Source: Solanum dulcamara
Lineage: Eukaryota; Streptophyta; Magnoliopsida; Solanales; Solanaceae
Length of the DNA: 64,000 nt
Direction: 5' to 3'
Assembly (NCBI RefSeq): GCF_947179165.1
Contig: NC_077238.1
Location: forward strand, 38,553,793 to 38,617,792
Shown here: piece after piece, positions 10,429 through 22,905 of the stretch
Layout: each line of letters starts with the position of its first letter
Numbering within the stretch: position 1 is the stretch's first letter
Program-made: the position numbers and the translations under genes
The notes under the pieces: generated by a model
What the model was told of the DNA's origin: nothing
Seen by the model: only the letters and a program-made list of their open reading frames with translations
The model's database searches: none

Positions 10429-13294
10429 AGACCTTGATCAATATTCTTGGGAAATGTGCTCAGATGAGAATTTTGATAGGATCGTTAGCTCCAGAACATT
10501 AATTTTGGTCTAGAAGGACCTTTAGATCGGGGTGTCGAAACTTCCTGAGTGAGTTTGAGCACTTAGATGAGATGTTGGAAAGCTTAAAGGCCTAGAGTTG
10601 ACTTTGGACAATATTCAGAGAATTGGTTTTCATATGAGAATTCTATCCACAACGTTAGCGTTGGAATGTTAAATTTGTTCTAGTAGGACCTTTGGTTTGG
10701 GTCTCAGGGTCTTCTTGATTTTGGGCACTCAGTTTCTTTTTGTGATAGTTAAAGTGTTGACTTTGAAAAATATTTTTAGTAAATGACCTCTTATGGTTGT
10801 TTCATTGATTCAATTGAGTCCGGAATATCGTTTACAATTAGATTTCATATATGATTTTTGTTCATAGGGTCCCGGATAAATCCGGAGCACCTAAGCGATC
10901 ATCGAAGCCTTTGTTGGTGCCTAGCATTTTGTTCATCGCAATTGCAACCCTTGGCCTTGCGATAGCGATGAACAAATTCTGAAAAAAACACTTTTTCTTT
11001 ATCGTGGTCACGACCCATTGGGCTCTTGATAGCGATGAATAATTTTCAGGTCTTTTAAGATCAGTCCCCTGCGATTTTCAGCTTTCTTCCCCATTTTCAA
11101 ACAACAATTGCGAGAACTCTAGACCTCGGTTTTGGGTGATTCAATGTCCAACGTATTTGGAAAGTTCGTGGCCAGGCATTCAAATGCTCAGGAGTTATTG
11201 AGGGCTCGTAGTTTGAGGTAAATTTTATCTTGAAGGGGATGCCAACTCTCTTTTCTTTAGTTTTAATGGGGTTTTGTTGCATGATCTGAGTTTGGGATGT
11301 TCCAAGCATTGTATTATGCTCTATTTTGGGACACAAGTTCAGGGAGGTAAAATGGACCTTTTCAAAGTGTCAAAATTGACATTCCTAGTGCGGGACCTAC
11401 AATCCCTTTTTAGACCTGATTTTGGCCCGTCTCCCAAAAATGTAAATTTTGTATTCAAATGTTCGTATTGACATTTTGATTAATATTTTGTTAGCGTGGT
11501 GGAAATTGGATGTAATTCAAAGGGCAAAAGCTTCGAATTAGAGGATTTAGAGCGCACGTGATCGGATTCAAGATAGGCTATGATCTCCCACTTTGACTGA
11601 GTTTAAGTAGATATTGTCTAGTATTTATTCAATATGATTTATGGTTTGTATTTGCCAAGTTTAAGACTTATTCTATTCCTCTTTCTTGACTTCGAGTGAG
11701 ACTTAGACCAGCGTAGTCCCTTAAAATCCTTATCTTAGGTCTAAAGCTTTAGTTGTGTATTGGATTAGCGAGATTATCCTTCTTAGGATGGCATACTTGC
11801 ATTGATTAAGCATTTTCACATGTTTTGTAGTACAATCCGAGATTCTTTATGGGTTTTTCTCTACTATTTTTCACTTTTAAACTAATTTTAAGGTATTTGT
11901 ACCACCTAGATCATTTGGATACCAATTTTCAAATTTACGAGGCATCAAAGATGTACTCCTCTTATACTGACAGTTTAGAGGCATTGAGGATGCACTCAAT
12001 TTTTATTGATATCCATGGGGAATCACCATTTTAACACTTTGGCTGCATTTGGGATGCCTTTAGCCTGTACTTGATTATCCGATGAGGCATTGGTCTTTTC
12101 TACATCGGCTTGGCTACTACTCTATGGTACCACTATAGGGATAGAGTATAATTATTTAAGACCTGATTGGGGCCTAGGCAGTGTATACAGACTTCTTACA
12201 TCCCCTATGGGCACTCTGACCAGTGCACCACAAAACTGAACGAGGGAGCTTCATGGGTTCCACCTGGCAAGATGAGGGATGGGGTGGGTATATATAGTTG
12301 GTTGATAATCTCTTAGAGTTACCGATAATGGTATTGGGTTTACTACAGACTTGTATGCATTAGCATCGCCTATCCTGGGTATAATTATTTGTTTGGTCCC
12401 TCAGTTTTATGGGGGGCGGGGGTATATTTGTCATTATTTGTACCTTTCAGGGGTATGTTCATTTGATCAGTTATTATTTGATTATACTTGTACTTCTTGT
12501 TATATCGTAGTTAGTGTTCAGGGTGTCTTGGTTTGGACTTGTGGTTGGTATTTTCTGCTAGGCTCAGTTGGATTAGTCCGTAGGCGGCTATGTGTTTTAG
12601 CAGTTATAGTTAGTATTTCTTGAGTAGTTGACTCATATGGTGCTTTCTTATCATAAGTAGGTTATTCATTGGAGCCTTCAGGTGCATTTCTTGACTATGC
12701 TCTTTTCGCTATATATATCCTTTACCTTATTTCTGTCTATATTGTTTTAATTCCTGATTAGTTTCTTGTGCTATATTTACCTTGTTAAATGTTATTTATA
12801 CTTGATTTATTTGTGAAGATCAGTCGACCTATGCCTACTGATTTCCATTTTTGGTACTCAAAATACACTTCTGCCCTCTTCAGATCATAGTACGGGTTAT
12901 CGTTGTTGATTTGGATAGATGCGGAACAACTTTTAGTTTGGAAATTTGGTGAGCTTCTGGCATCCAAAGTTGTTGATTTCCATCTATGTTGGATTAGAAC
13001 TATTCTTTACTCGCCTTTAAAGATTATCTGTACTTATGTTTATATTCTAAAAGCCTTGTACATCTATTTTACTTAGATTCTCGATTATTAACTGGTGTTA
13101 GGTCTTGGGATGGTTCTTTGTGTTTTACTTTAGTTGTGATCTTTCTTCTCATCGCTATTTACTTTCGTCTTATTTGGTTCATCTTCCTCTTGATATCATA
13201 TAGCCTTTAGTTTTTGGCTAAGGGTTAAGGGTTAGGATTACTTATTGGTGGGTATTAGCAGGTTCCATCATGACTTGAGAATTCGGGTCGTGAA
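10429..13294 (+). repeat. 5' LTR of element B, left end missing
   Basis: It aligns with 16947-19885 (for example the AATATTCTT and CTCAGATGAGAATT blocks, GATTATCCTTCTTAGGAT, and GGTACTCA followed by TACACTTCTGCC). The right end (TCGTGAA) sits 4 bases before a primer site. The first about 280 bp of the family LTR are missing because pararetrovirus sequence abuts at 10425-10429. It contains clustered CG-centred words around 10925-11060 (GCGATAGCGATGAA and variants). Small open frames inside it are not genes. Confidence 0.8.
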
Positions 13295-13298
13295 AAGT

Positions 13299-13310
13299 TG
13301 GTATCAGAGC
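13299..13310 (+). promoter_or_regulatory. Primer-binding site of element B
   Basis: TGGTATCAGAGC, the tRNA-iMet type, lies directly after the LTR end TCGTGAA plus AAGT. It fixes the right edge of the 5' LTR and the element orientation. Confidence 0.88.
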
Positions 13311-13500
13311 TCTAGGTTTACCGGCATCATTGGTATAATATTAATGCCTAGTAGAGTCCTGCAGATCAGTGCGGAGACATTCATATCCTATCTTCGGGAG
13401 GCTATGGGGAATATTTAGGAAATTCTATTCTTGGCTCTTTATCATGTTTCCTTGCTTTAAATAATCTCTAAAATTGATACTTAAACCCATTCCTTCTTAG

Positions 13501-14340
13501 ATGGATAGCATGAGGTTTTAAGTGGAGCCAATCGGAGCATCAACAGATTTTACTAGAGTTTCATAGATTGATCTTAGGCCAGAGATGGGATGGTGGTTAC
13601 CAAGTTGGGTTTATCATCAGTATTGGAGTATGTTATTGAATTTCTTTAGTGGGTTGGGAATAACCCCACATCATCCCTTATGAATCGGGATATGAGTCTG
13701 GAGTTCGTTAGGGGATTGTCTTTGCCACTACATTTGGTATCAGAACACTTGATAGAGGTTGTGCCTATCTTTCCTCAAGTTGTTAGTCATGCGAGGACTA
13801 TGGATCAAGCATGTATTGAGGGTTACAACAAATATTGTAAGAGGTCTTGCCATCAGCACAGTGGTGACAGCATTCCCCTTTAGGGTGAGTATCGGTTCAG
13901 CGAGGGTCATCATCCTTCTTGACCCATCAGGCCTACAATGATAGTATCTCAGGTTCCAGGGGGTATTGAGGCAGGTCATGGAGCTTACGGTAGGAAAAAA
14001 TTTGGTTTGGTATCTCGAGGTTTGCATTTTAGAGATTTAGTCATGGGTCCCCAATGTAGTTAGCTAGGGGCAGGGACAACTATAAGAGCTATATCAGGGT
14101 GGTTCTAGTGTAGGCCAGAGTTTGAAGGGATCAAATTCGCTCTCTTTCTACCACAGTCACATTATTATGGGTCGTTCTTCTCAGGGATGTTATAATTGTG
14201 GGGAGTTTGATCAGTGGTCAAGGAATTGCCCTAGGTGAGGGTTGATACTTCAGACACTTATGGCTTCTTCTACTTGCCATATTTGTGGGGAGCTTGGTCA
14301 TTAATCTAGAGAGTGTCCCGTGCGGGACCCATATGGAGTT
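13501..14340 (+). pseudogene. Element B gag remnant with two zinc knuckles
   Basis: From an ATG at 13501 the plus strand gives broken gag-like stretches: FVRGLSLPL near 13700 (capsid C-terminal FVRGL motif), then SHARTMDQACIEGY. Two CCHC-type knuckles lie in tandem. The one at 14188-14229 has Gln in place of His; the one at 14275-14316 keeps all ligands but carries a stop. The protein would have been the nucleocapsid precursor. Stops and frameshifts run throughout. No protease, RT or integrase follows, so either B is a deleted copy or its pol is beyond recognition. Confidence 0.6.
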
Positions 14341-16666
14341 TTCTCTACCAGGTCAGTTTCATGGGTTTATGTCGCCTCTAGTTAAATGTAGTGCTCAGTG
14401 TATTGGTGGTGGTACTTCAGGTGTTTAGGTTGAGGTTATTCATGATCTCTTTTATGCTTCTACAAGTCAGGTAAAGGTCGAGAATCTAGGTATCTATTGT
14501 ATTTGACTGATTTCTTTGTTTTGCTCTGTATTGCTCATTTTTTGTGGTCTTGGGGTTTTCATACCCATACGTTCCTATTTGACTTCTTAGTTACCCCTTG
14601 TCTATTCCGACTGTATTATCTAGACTTATGTGTATATGTTTTAGTGTTGTAGCTAATTTATTTTAGTAGTGGATCGACTATGTCAAATTTTCATTTTGAA
14701 TAGAGGTGGGTGAGAAACTCCCCGTGCCTTTTCCTTGGCAGTTTGGAGATGAGTTTGCAGCCGTACTAGTTAGTTTTTACCTTTTTATCTCACTTACCAT
14801 TGATTTTTCTATGGTGCTAACCCTTGTTAAATAGGCAGCTAGACTAATTTTGTTAGTTTTAGGAGTTGTGGTACAGATGAATTTAGTTGGCTTCGAGGGT
14901 CAACTTAGTTACATGTTGTCCCATTGGGGTAGTCATTGTATGGGTCTTTTTATATTGTGCATTACTAGCCTTAATTCAATTAGTAATCCTCCTCTACCAT
15001 TCTAGTTTTCTTAGCTTGGACGACTATCTTTATTTCTTGGTATTGTTTGGTTCAGTCCTAAGGATGTGAAGTACAGGCTTGCTCTTTTACCTACCTAGTT
15101 GGCTTTTTTATAATAGTATCAGTGTTTGGGTTTATTGGTAGTTGGGAGATTGTGGCTATTGAAGTTATCTCTTTTGAGGGTTTTTGGTACTTGGATATGG
15201 CTGGTTGAGAATTTGGGAAGGGTGATCTCTCATTGTGACTTATTACTACTATTATTAGTTCTCTATGGTTGTGTTGGTAGCTTTCGAGGCTTTTGTTATC
15301 AGTAAAGCTGGAGCAATGGTGTTCGGTATTGGCTTCAGATATAGCCTAAGCTGTAGGATGGAAAGTTGGTTAGAAGGTTCATCTACAGGATAAGGTCAAA
15401 ATAATTTATAGAATTCATGATTTTAATTTTTTTAGGATGCGAGGTTTGCTTTTGGCATAATTCGGTAGCTTGTGGTGTTTGTTTTGATGTCCTTGGACCA
15501 TTATCGATCAATTTTCCATGTTTGTACGTTGCCTACCAACTTGGTTTTCCTTGGAGTAGGATGGTTAGCTCAGCCATAAGGCAGCAAAGTGGGTTATGGG
15601 CACATAGTGCTTGCTTGTCCGAAGTTCCTATGGCTAAAGTAAGTCATTGGGGCTGGGCTTAATGCGGTCTTGTTGTTCGCAAGATTATCTTCCTTCGGAG
15701 TGGAGTGTTAGTTCTAGAAGGTTGAGATTTAGCATGGATTGTTCCTTTTTAAAGTTGAGATTGTAGTTTTGTGCTTTTCCCCTAACTATTTTTCTTGTTT
15801 TGGGTGTTGACAACCCTAGAGGTTCAGTTGAGGTATATGACTCCTTCGAGATTTCTGTTGTATGGTTCTGTACACAAGTTTGTGATGGTATTGGTGACAT
15901 TCAGGTTATCAAAAGACCGATAGAACGCCGTTGGTGGTTGAGAGGAGGTCGAGTTGGAAGCTTGAGGCAAGTATTCATTGGTTGAGTTGGCTCTGCAATG
16001 GTCCTATATTTCCCCTTTTGGTTGTTTTGGTGTGTTTTTGGTTTTCCTCAGGTGGCTCTAGTGTGTTTGGTCGAGTTCAAGTTAGTTAAGCAAGAGCCGG
16101 ATCCCAAAAAGGAATTAGAGGAGTTTTTGGAAATTTGAAGTGAATTTGAGAATTTTCCTCTCAACCTAAGTTCTGTGATGGCTTTGTCCGACTGAGAGGA
16201 TGTCCGAGGGTTTGGCAGATCGTGCGGGCCTAGTACCCTCGCCTTTTCATTCTTTTAGGCAGTAATTGTACTTCTACTTTTGTGGACAAAAAATTATTTA
16301 ATAGTGAATTGTGCCACCTCTGACCAAGGAAGTAGTTAATTATCAACAAAATTAGATGTTGTAAATTAATTTCTTATCATGGAAGACTTCAACTATTGAA
16401 ATATTTGGATTATAAATTCAATGGAAAAATAACTAACACACAAATAATTTAATTGCATAGGGTTACAAATAAGGGCCAACATTTTTATAAAGAAAATTGG
16501 GGCAAACATATACCTTTTTTTGTTTTTTTACTCTAGCACTTTCCTTATTGTTTATAACAGATAAATAAATTAGATGTACACTATTTATATAATAACAAAG
16601 AAAAAATAAATGACCCTCCAAGTCCTTTGTTCTATTCTCTGACCTTTTCAGCGTTTAGAGCTTTTT
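14341..16666 (+). other. Element B internal remainder, no recognisable gene
   Basis: About 2.3 kb between the gag remnant and the 3' LTR. I see no RT, protease, RNase H or integrase motif on either strand and no clear polypurine tract before 16667. It is T/G-rich on the plus strand up to about 16260, then AT-rich. It may be degraded pol or the filler of a non-autonomous large element. Confidence 0.4.
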
Positions 16667-19600
16667 TGTAGTGACCCCAAGTCATATATGACTTGGTGTC
16701 ATTGACAGTTCAGTCACCTAGTCATTCATTCAGTTTTATGCCCGTTTCCCTATTTTGGAGCTCTTAGAGTTTGAATAGTTGATTTCGGTCAAAACTCTAG
16801 GAAAACTACCTCAGAATAGAATTCTAATAGTTCCATTAGCTATGAAATGGTCAGTTTTTGCTAGTAGCATGTTCGGCTTGAGTCCCAAGCCTTTCATTGT
16901 GAGTTTGACCCATTTGTCATTTTAGCCTTTAAGCTTTAGCCTATGTTTGACCTTGGTAAATATTCTTAAAAAATATGCTCAGATGAGAATTCTGACAACA
17001 CTGTTAGCTTTGGAACGTTGGGTTTGGTTTAGAAGGACCTTTAGTCCGAGTCCCAAGTCTTTCGGTATGAATTCTAGCACTTAGAAGAAATGTTGAAAAG
17101 CTTAAAGTCCAAGAGTTTTCTTTTGTCAGCATTTGGAGAATTGGTTGTCTATTAGAATTTCATCAACACTGTTAGCTCCAAAATGCTAAATCTGGTCTAG
17201 TAGGACCTTTGGTTTGGGTTTCGGGGTCTTCTTCTTGATTTTGGGCACTCAGTTGCTTTCTTATGATAGTTCAAGTGTTGACTTTAGCAAAGTTGTTAAA
17301 TAAATGATCTCTCATGGTTTTTTCATCGATTCCATTGAGTCTAGAATGTCATTTAAAATCAGATTTCATATATGGTTTGTGTTCACAGGGTCTCAGATGA
17401 ATCTGGAGCACCTAATTGAATATCAAAGCCTTTGCTGTATCTTTCGACTTTGATGGTGCCTAGCATTTTGTTCATCACAATCGCGACCTTTGGCCTTGCG
17501 ATAGCGATGAAAAAATTCTGAAAAAACACTTTTTATTTATCGTGATTGCGACCCATTGGGCTTACGATAGCAATGAACAATTTTCAGGCCTTTTAAGAAC
17601 AGTCCCGTATGATTTTTAGCTTTCTTCCCCATTTTCAAAATGTGGTCGTGAGTGCTCTAGACCTCTATTTTGGGTGATTCAAAGTCCAGCGTGTTTGGGA
17701 AGTTCATAGCTACATATTAAAATGCTCGGGGATCATTGGGGGGTTATCGTTTGAGGAAATTTTGTCCTGACAGGCTGCCAAACCTCTTTTCTTTAGTGTT
17801 AACAGGGTTTTGTTGCATGAACTGAGTTCGGGCTGTTCCAAGCCTCGAATTCTCCTCCATTTTGGGATACGAGTTTGGGGAGGTAAAATGGAACTTTTTA
17901 TAAAGTCAAATTCAGGATTCCCAGTGCGAGTCCCACAATCTCATTTTAGACCTGATTTTGGGTCTATTTGCGAAAAATGTGAATTTGGTGTCAAAACATT
18001 TGTATTGACGTTGTGATCGATATGTTGTTAGTATTGTGGTAATTGGATGTGATTCAAAGGGTGAAATCTTCAAATAGGAGGATTTAGAGCGTGTGTGATT
18101 GGCTTCGAGGTAGGCTACGATCTACCACTTTGATTGAGCTTTAGTAGATATTATATAGTATCTATTCCATATTATTTAGGTTTGTATTTGCTGAGTTTAG
18201 GAATTTTCTCCTTCTATTCCATTTTCTTGACTCCGAGTGAGCCTTAGACTAGCGTAGTCCCTTGAAATCCTTATCTTAGGTTTGTGGATTTCGTTGCGTG
18301 TTGGATTGGCGAGATTATCCTTCTTAGGATTGATATTGATGGCCTTAGGCTCGCTCTGAGATTTAGATGCTTGAGCTAGTTTTCCAATGCCAATATAGCT
18401 GGGTGTAACTTCTAGTAGGGCTTGTAATGGTTGGAGTGACTTTGTGCTAGTGCCTGAGACCTCTATGGCTCGTTGTAGCCATATGTTTGGTTTAGTTGTG
18501 CTCATTGAGTGCTAAGATAGTATATTTTGGGGTAAGTATCAATACTAGAGATATTTTCTCCCCCTATCTAATATTGAGTCGGTCTCCGATTACTTTAATT
18601 TTTATTTAGCGGTAGGCTTGAGATGCTAGTATATCTATTATCTTTTTGTGGGCCTGAGGACGTATTTGTGGAGCAATTGGACCCAGGTTAGTTCCTTTTC
18701 CTTGTTAGTATTTTATGACTTTATGTACTCTTCAGTCAAGTATGTGTTTTGTTTAGATGCTAGTGATGACATGCTTGCATTGATTGGGCATATTCACATG
18801 TTTTGTGCTACGATCCCGTATTCATTATGTGTTTCTTACTACTAATTTTGAGAAGACTTCCTCCCACTTTTGCCACTTTTAAACAAGTTTTAACGGGAGT
18901 CCTACAACCTGGATCATTTGGAAACTAGTTTTAAGATTTACGAGACATCGAGGATGTAATCCTCTTATACTAACAGTTTTATAGGCATCGAGGATGCACT
19001 CAATTTTTATTGATATTCGACGTGGCTTCACCTTTTTTACAGTTTGGCTGCATCTGGGATTCCTTTATCCTGTACTTGATTATCTGTGGTGGCATCTCTT
19101 TTTTCTACATCAGCTTTGATACTTATTCTCCGGTACCAGTACGGGGGTACTGTATGTTTATATAAGACCTAATTTGGGCCCATGTAATTTATATGGGCTT
19201 TTCGCATCCCCGGTCCCTCTGACCAGTGTACTACTGAACTCAATGAGGGAGATGAATAGGTCCCATATAGAAAGACGATGGGTAAGTATGGGTCTATACA
19301 CTTGGTTGATGATCTCTGAGAGTCACCGATGATGTTACTGGGTTTTACTACAAGCTTGCATTCATTAGCATCGCCTATCACCATTATACTTGTTTGTTGT
19401 TTGGTCCCCTGATTTTATGAGAGACGGAGGTATAGACGTGTGGTCAGTTATTGTTTGATTATACTTGTACTTACCTCTTGTTGTATTGTAGTTTGTCTGC
19501 AGGATGTTCTAGATTGGACATGTCGTTGGAATTGTTTGCTAGGTTCAGTTGGATTAGTCTTTAGGCAGCTTATGTGTTTTAGCGGTTATAGTTAATATTC

Positions 19601-19885
19601 CATTCTTGAGTAGTTGACTCCTATAGTGCTTTCTTATCATAAATAGGTTGTTGGTTGGAGCCTTCAAGTGTATTTCTTGACTCTTCTCTTTTCTCTATAT
19701 ATATCTTTTGCCTTATTTTTGATTATATTATTTTAATTCCTAATTAGTTACTTGTGCTATATTTACCTTGCTATATGTTATTTACAATTTCTTTATCTGT
19801 GGATCTCAGTTTGCCTATGCCTACTAAGTACCATTTGTTTGGTACTCATACTATACTTCTGCCCCCTGCAGATTATAGTACGGTT
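16667..19885 (+). repeat. 3' LTR of element B, right end missing
   Basis: It begins TGTAGTGACCCC and carries a perfect 20 bp palindrome at 16677-16696. From 16947 it aligns with the 5' LTR at 10429. It holds about 437 bp (18331-18767) that the 5' copy lacks. The last about 390 bp of the family LTR are missing; at about 19885 it runs into minus-strand gag of element C. CG-centred words recur at about 17470-17600. The full LTR would be about 3.6 kb. Confidence 0.8.
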
Positions 19886-19889
19886 TATC

Positions 19890-20695
19890 ATCATGGATTC
19901 GGACTGCTACCAACGGTCCTAGAATTAGAGAACCCACCTTCATACTGGCCCTCTTAGAATCCCTCATCCTGATTTCTTTGAGCTTTTCTCCTTTAATTTG
20001 TTAGGCAAAAGTCATAAGCCAAGATATTTTGATCTCCTTAACAAGCATAGCAGTGCGATATTCCTTAGAAACTAAGTCAAACACCCCTGCTATGAATTTA
20101 CTCATTTAGGCACGTGGATCGGCAACCATTGAAGAAGCATACTTGGATAGCTTAGTAAACTTGAGGGCATAGTCCCTCATCCCTATATTGCCTTCTCGAA
20201 GATTTATGAACTCCAACACTTTAGCCTCCCTTAACTCAAGAGGAAAAAAATGATCAAGGAAAGCAAGTTTGAAAGTTCCCATTTGACAGGACCTTCATCC
20301 ATCGTCTCCGACTTCCATTGAGTGTACCATAGTTGAGCAACACCTTTGAGTTGGTAAGCCGCCAACTCCGTTTTTTCTTCCGAAGTCACCCCCATAATAC
20401 TCACTATCTTATAGACCTCATCAATGAACTCTTGAGGATCCTCATCAAATTTTGAGCCATGAAACTATGGAGGATTCATTCGTGCAAAGTCCCTTACTCT
20501 TGAGGCTGGAGTGGGAATATTAGGAGGAGCCACGACACCTTGGTTGGTCACCACTCTAGCTAGCATAGTGATAGCGGTTCGAAACTCCACATTAGTCACT
20601 TGGTCCGATAGAGGACCATTGTCTTAAGGAGCTGGAGGAGCTTGGGCTTTATTAACATTCTCTCCCTTTGGAAATGTTGGTCTTCTTGGAGCCAT
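19890..20695 (-). pseudogene. Element C gag, 5' part (Ty3/gypsy)
   Basis: The start ATG is at 20695 on the minus strand (MAPRRPTFPKGENV). It runs through [55 protein letters not shown] and, after a frameshift near 20280, LREAKVLEFINLR, RDYALKFTKLSKYA and MSKFIAGV. This is the capsid part of a gypsy gag. Stops occur in the N-terminal spacer, before FHGSKFDEDP, near MVADPRA, and near LMTFA. It ends at the junction with the B LTR before any zinc knuckle. It lies 200 bp downstream of a primer site and LTR in the correct order for a minus-strand element. Confidence 0.85.
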
Positions 20696-20899
20696 TTTTC
20701 TGAAAATTACAAAGAAAGACTATTAGGGAAAAAAGGTCTTAACGTAAACTCTATAGCACAATATAGATCATAAAAGAGGAGAGAATTTCTAAAATGCCTC
20801 ATAGCCTCCTACTCATAAGTATGGCGCGCTTCACACCCATGAATAAGACTCTACTTGACGCAGCATGTTGGACACCCTAGGACACTTGGAAAACCTTGT

Positions 20900-20911
20900 G
20901 CTCTAATACTA
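20900..20911 (-). promoter_or_regulatory. Degenerate primer-binding site of element C
   Basis: Minus strand TAGTATTAGAGC against the expected TGGTATCAGAGC (two changes), 4 bases inside the LTR end. Confidence 0.7.
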
Positions 20912-20915
20912 AGTT

Positions 20916-22905
20916 TGTCACAACCCAACCTAGGGGCCTAGTCGTAACACGATTATCGAAACCCCGAAGGGCTCTAACCAAGCCTCTTGTACATATAATA
21001 AGCATACATAAGGTGAAATATAAAAGCGAAAACATCATAAGAGATTCTAAAATATGAATAAAAATCTAAAAATATCTTGTGACAACATAGACTAAAAAAT
21101 ATGTCCAACGAGATACCTCTAAACATGAGTATTGGCGGGGGCTAAGAAATGTCCTTAGCTCACCCTCAATACAAAACATAAGCAAAAGTATTTTGATAAG
21201 AAAACAGTAAGTAACTTAAAACTAGTCTCCGGTCAATGAGGACTCACCACAATACCTTGGGATAGGAAAGCCTACTAATTACGTGGATGATTAGGATCTT
21301 CAACCTCAACCCCTACATTATGAGACAACGTAGGCAAAAAGTATACATTAGTACATTGGAATGTACTAAGTATGAGGGCATGCATGCAACATAAATCATA
21401 GAATGCAAAGGTCAAGGAAAACACATGATAAGTTGGAATACGTAAAGTCATGAAAAAATCATATTGAACAAAGCATTTAAAAACATAAATTCAAGTCATA
21501 ACATACTTAAGAGATCATACATATGTGGGATAGAAACCATAACCGACAATAAGACCATGCAAGCTCTAACATGGAATCCGATGATACTTTTCCAAGGTAG
21601 AATCCTAATCATGAACATGTGCTATTTGTGGATCCACTAGATAGGCCATAAAAACAACCTACGATAGCACATAGTTTATAGGACATGAGGCTGCTACTAA
21701 GAATTTTGGTAGGCCCCCACCTCAAGTCCACTCAGTGCTAAATCAAATCCCACAGAATACATACATAATATAAGATTATAATATCATATATCATAGTAAT
21801 GATCATAGACTTGAAATCATAGAGTAGCTCATTCTCATAACATACTTGTAATGTGAGAATTGTCCTTTCATTATTACAATCATTTTTGCATAATTTATAT
21901 CGTTAGGCCTTAGGTCACCACATAGGATCCTAAGTCACCTTACTTCATAACCTGCATGAAATTCATACCTTGAAACATACTTATAATTCATGATCATCAT
22001 GGACATACATAGTCGTAATTCATAGTTTGAAAATTCATGACCATAGCTTGAACTTGAAATTAGGGTATGAAATGAATGAATGATCAATTGACTTGAAAAT
22101 CATAAAACTAACTTGAAAACATGCATGATCATAAACTTTATATCATCCCATACATAATTCATATAAATAATATCCTTTAGAAGTATAAATCATAATAGCC
22201 ATAATTTACATCATGAACCCTAGAAATCAAACTAGGAGAATTCATGGAAAAAATCTTCAATTTAATTTAATAACCACCAATTTATATCAAAATAGACTCA
22301 TTATCATATGTTTAATCAAAATTCATACAATTGAAACAGAGATCACAAGACCCATAAAGTATCATACTTTAATTTGATAGAAAACCTTGAGAAATTGATT
22401 GGGCTTCATGGATGAAAGAATCCATGAATCAATACCCACATACCATGAGTGAGAACACCAATTAATTTGGAAGAACTTGAAAATTTTGATGGAGAAATTA
22501 AGTGAATTTGCTTGAAGTCTTCAATGAAAACCCTTGAGAGCTTTTTTTTAGAGAAAGAATTATTTGATAGATGAATTGTAGAAGAATGAATAGAATTAGA
22601 GGTTTAGGTTAATTTATAGAGTTGAATTAGGTCCTAAAAATGTCTAAATTCATAACTAATAATTTGGAGAAAATTCTAAAACGTCCTTAAAAAAACTAAA
22701 TTTGGCCAGAACTACTTCCCAGGTCCGCAATGCGGTCCTGTCATGGACCACACTATTTTGTGGATTCTTCAAAAATCTTTCTTCCGTTCTACGGGTTCTA
22801 AAAATTCACCGAGACCATTAAATGAGCGGTCTATTTTCAAAGCATTCTTAAGACACTTATGAGCATTTTGTGAGCATTTTTTTTGATTTTTTTAGGGATG
22901 TTACA
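20916..22905 (-). repeat. 5' LTR of element C (2.0 kb)
   Basis: On the minus strand it starts TGTAACATCCCTAAAA at 22905 and ends GGTTGTGACA at 20916. A minus-strand TATAAA lies at 22613-22618, followed by a pyrimidine-rich leader. Its R-U5 half resembles that of A. The U3 has a short GGTCCGCAATGCGGTCC palindrome-like word near 22720. The right edge is a clean LTR terminus, while the element is cut in gag on the left. Confidence 0.85.

Noticed and set aside
12351..12623. 90-codon hydrophobic open frame
   Set aside because: It lies inside the B 5' LTR, has no homologous frame in the 3' LTR, and its hydrophobicity follows from T-rich sequence.
14341..16666. Possible host gene between the B gag and B 3' LTR
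   Set aside because: No frame over 81 codons, no splice-consistent protein and no motif; more likely decayed element DNA.
18197..18505. 102-codon minus-strand frame
   Set aside because: It straddles the segment missing from the other B LTR and shows no recognisable motif or start context.
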